Shown here: in pieces, positions 4,882 through 5,108 of the stretch
How positions within the stretch are numbered: position 1 is the first letter of the stretch
How the letters are laid out: each line of letters begins with the position of its first letter
NCBI GenBank assembly: GCA_028690725.1
Contig: JAQVAR010000028.1
Coordinates: 1-5,108 of the forward strand
Reading direction: 5' to 3'
Origin: Candidatus Iainarchaeum sp.
GTDB lineage: Archaea > Iainarchaeota > Iainarchaeia > Iainarchaeales > JAAZKV01
Length of the DNA stretch: 5,108 bases
The notes under the pieces: model-generated
The model's input: the letters and a program-made list of their open reading frames with translations, nothing else
What the model was told of the DNA's origin: nothing
The model's database searches: none
Translations under genes and position numbers: made by a program

Positions 4882-5080
4882 CACTTGCCTCCTTTTCATT
4901 TATTACTGTTAATAATCTTGCAATATCTCTTCTAATCTTTTTTATTTTTCCTGGGTTCTCGCTCCTTGTTCCTGATGCGATTGTTGATTTTTCTTTACTT
5001 AATTCTTGTTTTAATTCTATAACATTTTGTTTTAATTCATCAATACTTTGTCCTATCAATTCTTTTGTTTTTAAATTCAT
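4868..5080 (-). CDS. rpl29: 50S ribosomal protein L29 (uL29)
   Basis: L29 is a universal two-helix protein of the large subunit near the polypeptide exit tunnel, part of the docking site for targeting factors. From the ATG at 5080 it has 70 residues, normal for archaeal L29. The N-terminal helix LKTKELIGQSIDELKQNVIE (3-22) has the family pattern of LR..EL...S..EL...L.EL. The second half, NPGKIKKIRRDIARLLTVINE (42-62), is the L29 signature (NPxxIRxxRRxIARxLTxxxE). The in-frame GTG at 5089 belongs to an AGTGAT Shine-Dalgarno 6 bases before the ATG and is unlikely to be the start. The gene end overlaps SUI1 by 14 bases. Confidence 0.95.
   Translation of the reverse strand: MNLKTKELIGQSIDELKQNVIELKQELSKEKSTIASGTRSENPGKIKKIRRDIARLLTVINEKEASDARN
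4888..4892 (-). promoter_or_regulatory. Strong Shine-Dalgarno GGAGG deciding the SUI1 start
   Basis: AAAAGGAGG on the minus strand lies 6 bases before the ATG at 4881 and within the coding end of L29. It is the longest anti-16S match of the GGAGG type in the window. It lies downstream of the alternative ATG at 4899, so it cannot serve that codon. Confidence 0.75.
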
Positions 5081-5092
5081 AATAATCACTTC

Positions 5093-5108
5093 TTATTTTT
5101 TTGTTTTT
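5093..5108 (-). CDS. rps3: Probable last codons of ribosomal protein S3 (fragment)
   Basis: Upstream of L29 the minus strand reads codons for Lys-Thr-Lys-Lys followed by TAA at 5095-5093. In archaeal operons of this order S3 precedes L29, and S3 often ends in a charged tail, so this is probably its 3' end. The fragment is far too short for identification on sequence alone; the call rests on gene order. Confidence 0.35.

Noticed and set aside
1..5108. Numerous T-runs on the plus strand as terminators
   Set aside because: They are A-runs in the transcribed orientation, arising from lysine codons and A-rich spacers. No T-rich terminator-like stretch in the minus-strand sense lies at a gene end.
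5081..5108. Possible promoter upstream of L29
   Set aside because: The short AT-rich stretch cannot be told from background, and codons ending in TAA fit the tail of an upstream gene. Nothing shows a BRE/TATA pair.
1..5108. A novel multi-gene defence or mobile system
   Set aside because: Every frame of coding quality matches a known ribosomal, initiation-factor or RNase P family in canonical archaeal order, with no room left for extra genes.

Overview
The window is an uninterrupted piece of an archaeal ribosomal-protein operon of the S10/spc type. All genes lie on the minus strand, so transcription runs from high to low coordinates. Gene order in the direction of transcription is: (end of S3?) - L29 - SUI1/aIF1 - RNase P subunit Rpp29 - S17 - L14 - L24 - S4e - L5 - S14 - S8 - L6 - L32e - L19e (cut by the window edge). 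The archaeal/eukaryotic-only members (S4e, L32e, L19e, SUI1, Rpp29) in this order identify the domain as Archaea.

The DNA is extremely AT-rich. The coding strand is A-rich and the plus strand T-rich, and the proteins are heavily biased to lysine, isoleucine and asparagine. Together with the loss of cysteine motifs from SUI1 and S17, this suggests a small-genome, fast-evolving lineage such as DPANN (for example the Woesearchaeota/Pacearchaeota group). That placement is inference. The presence of an RNase P protein gene argues against Nanoarchaeum equitans, which lacks RNase P.

Layout: 5093-5108 probably holds the last codons of S3. 4868-5080 is L29, 4579-4881 SUI1 and 4308-4574 Rpp29. 3981-4298 is S17, 3586-3984 L14, 3204-3575 L24, 2503-3207 S4e and 2000-2494 L5. 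1842-2003 is the small zinc-binding S14. 1441-1833 is S8, 844-1431 L6, 195-842 L32e with a long lysine/glutamate-rich N-terminal extension, and 1-185 the N-terminal part of L19e. Non-coding gaps never exceed about 12 bases. No promoter, terminator, RNA gene, repeat array or mobile element is visible; everything appears to be one polycistronic message.

The genes work together: they supply 30S proteins (S17, S4e, S14, S8) and 50S proteins (L29, L14, L24, L5, L6, L32e, L19e), an initiation factor that scrutinises the start codon, and an RNase P subunit for tRNA 5' maturation. The most notable signal is in the junctions. Five of them share the hexamer TAGGTG, in which the upstream gene's stop codon overlaps the Shine-Dalgarno of the next gene. 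Three others use a 4-base ATGA stop/start overlap. This tight coupling corrects several start sites (L6, S17, L29, L32e), where an in-frame GTG inside the Shine-Dalgarno sits exactly 9 bases upstream of the real ATG. No undescribed multi-gene system is evident here.
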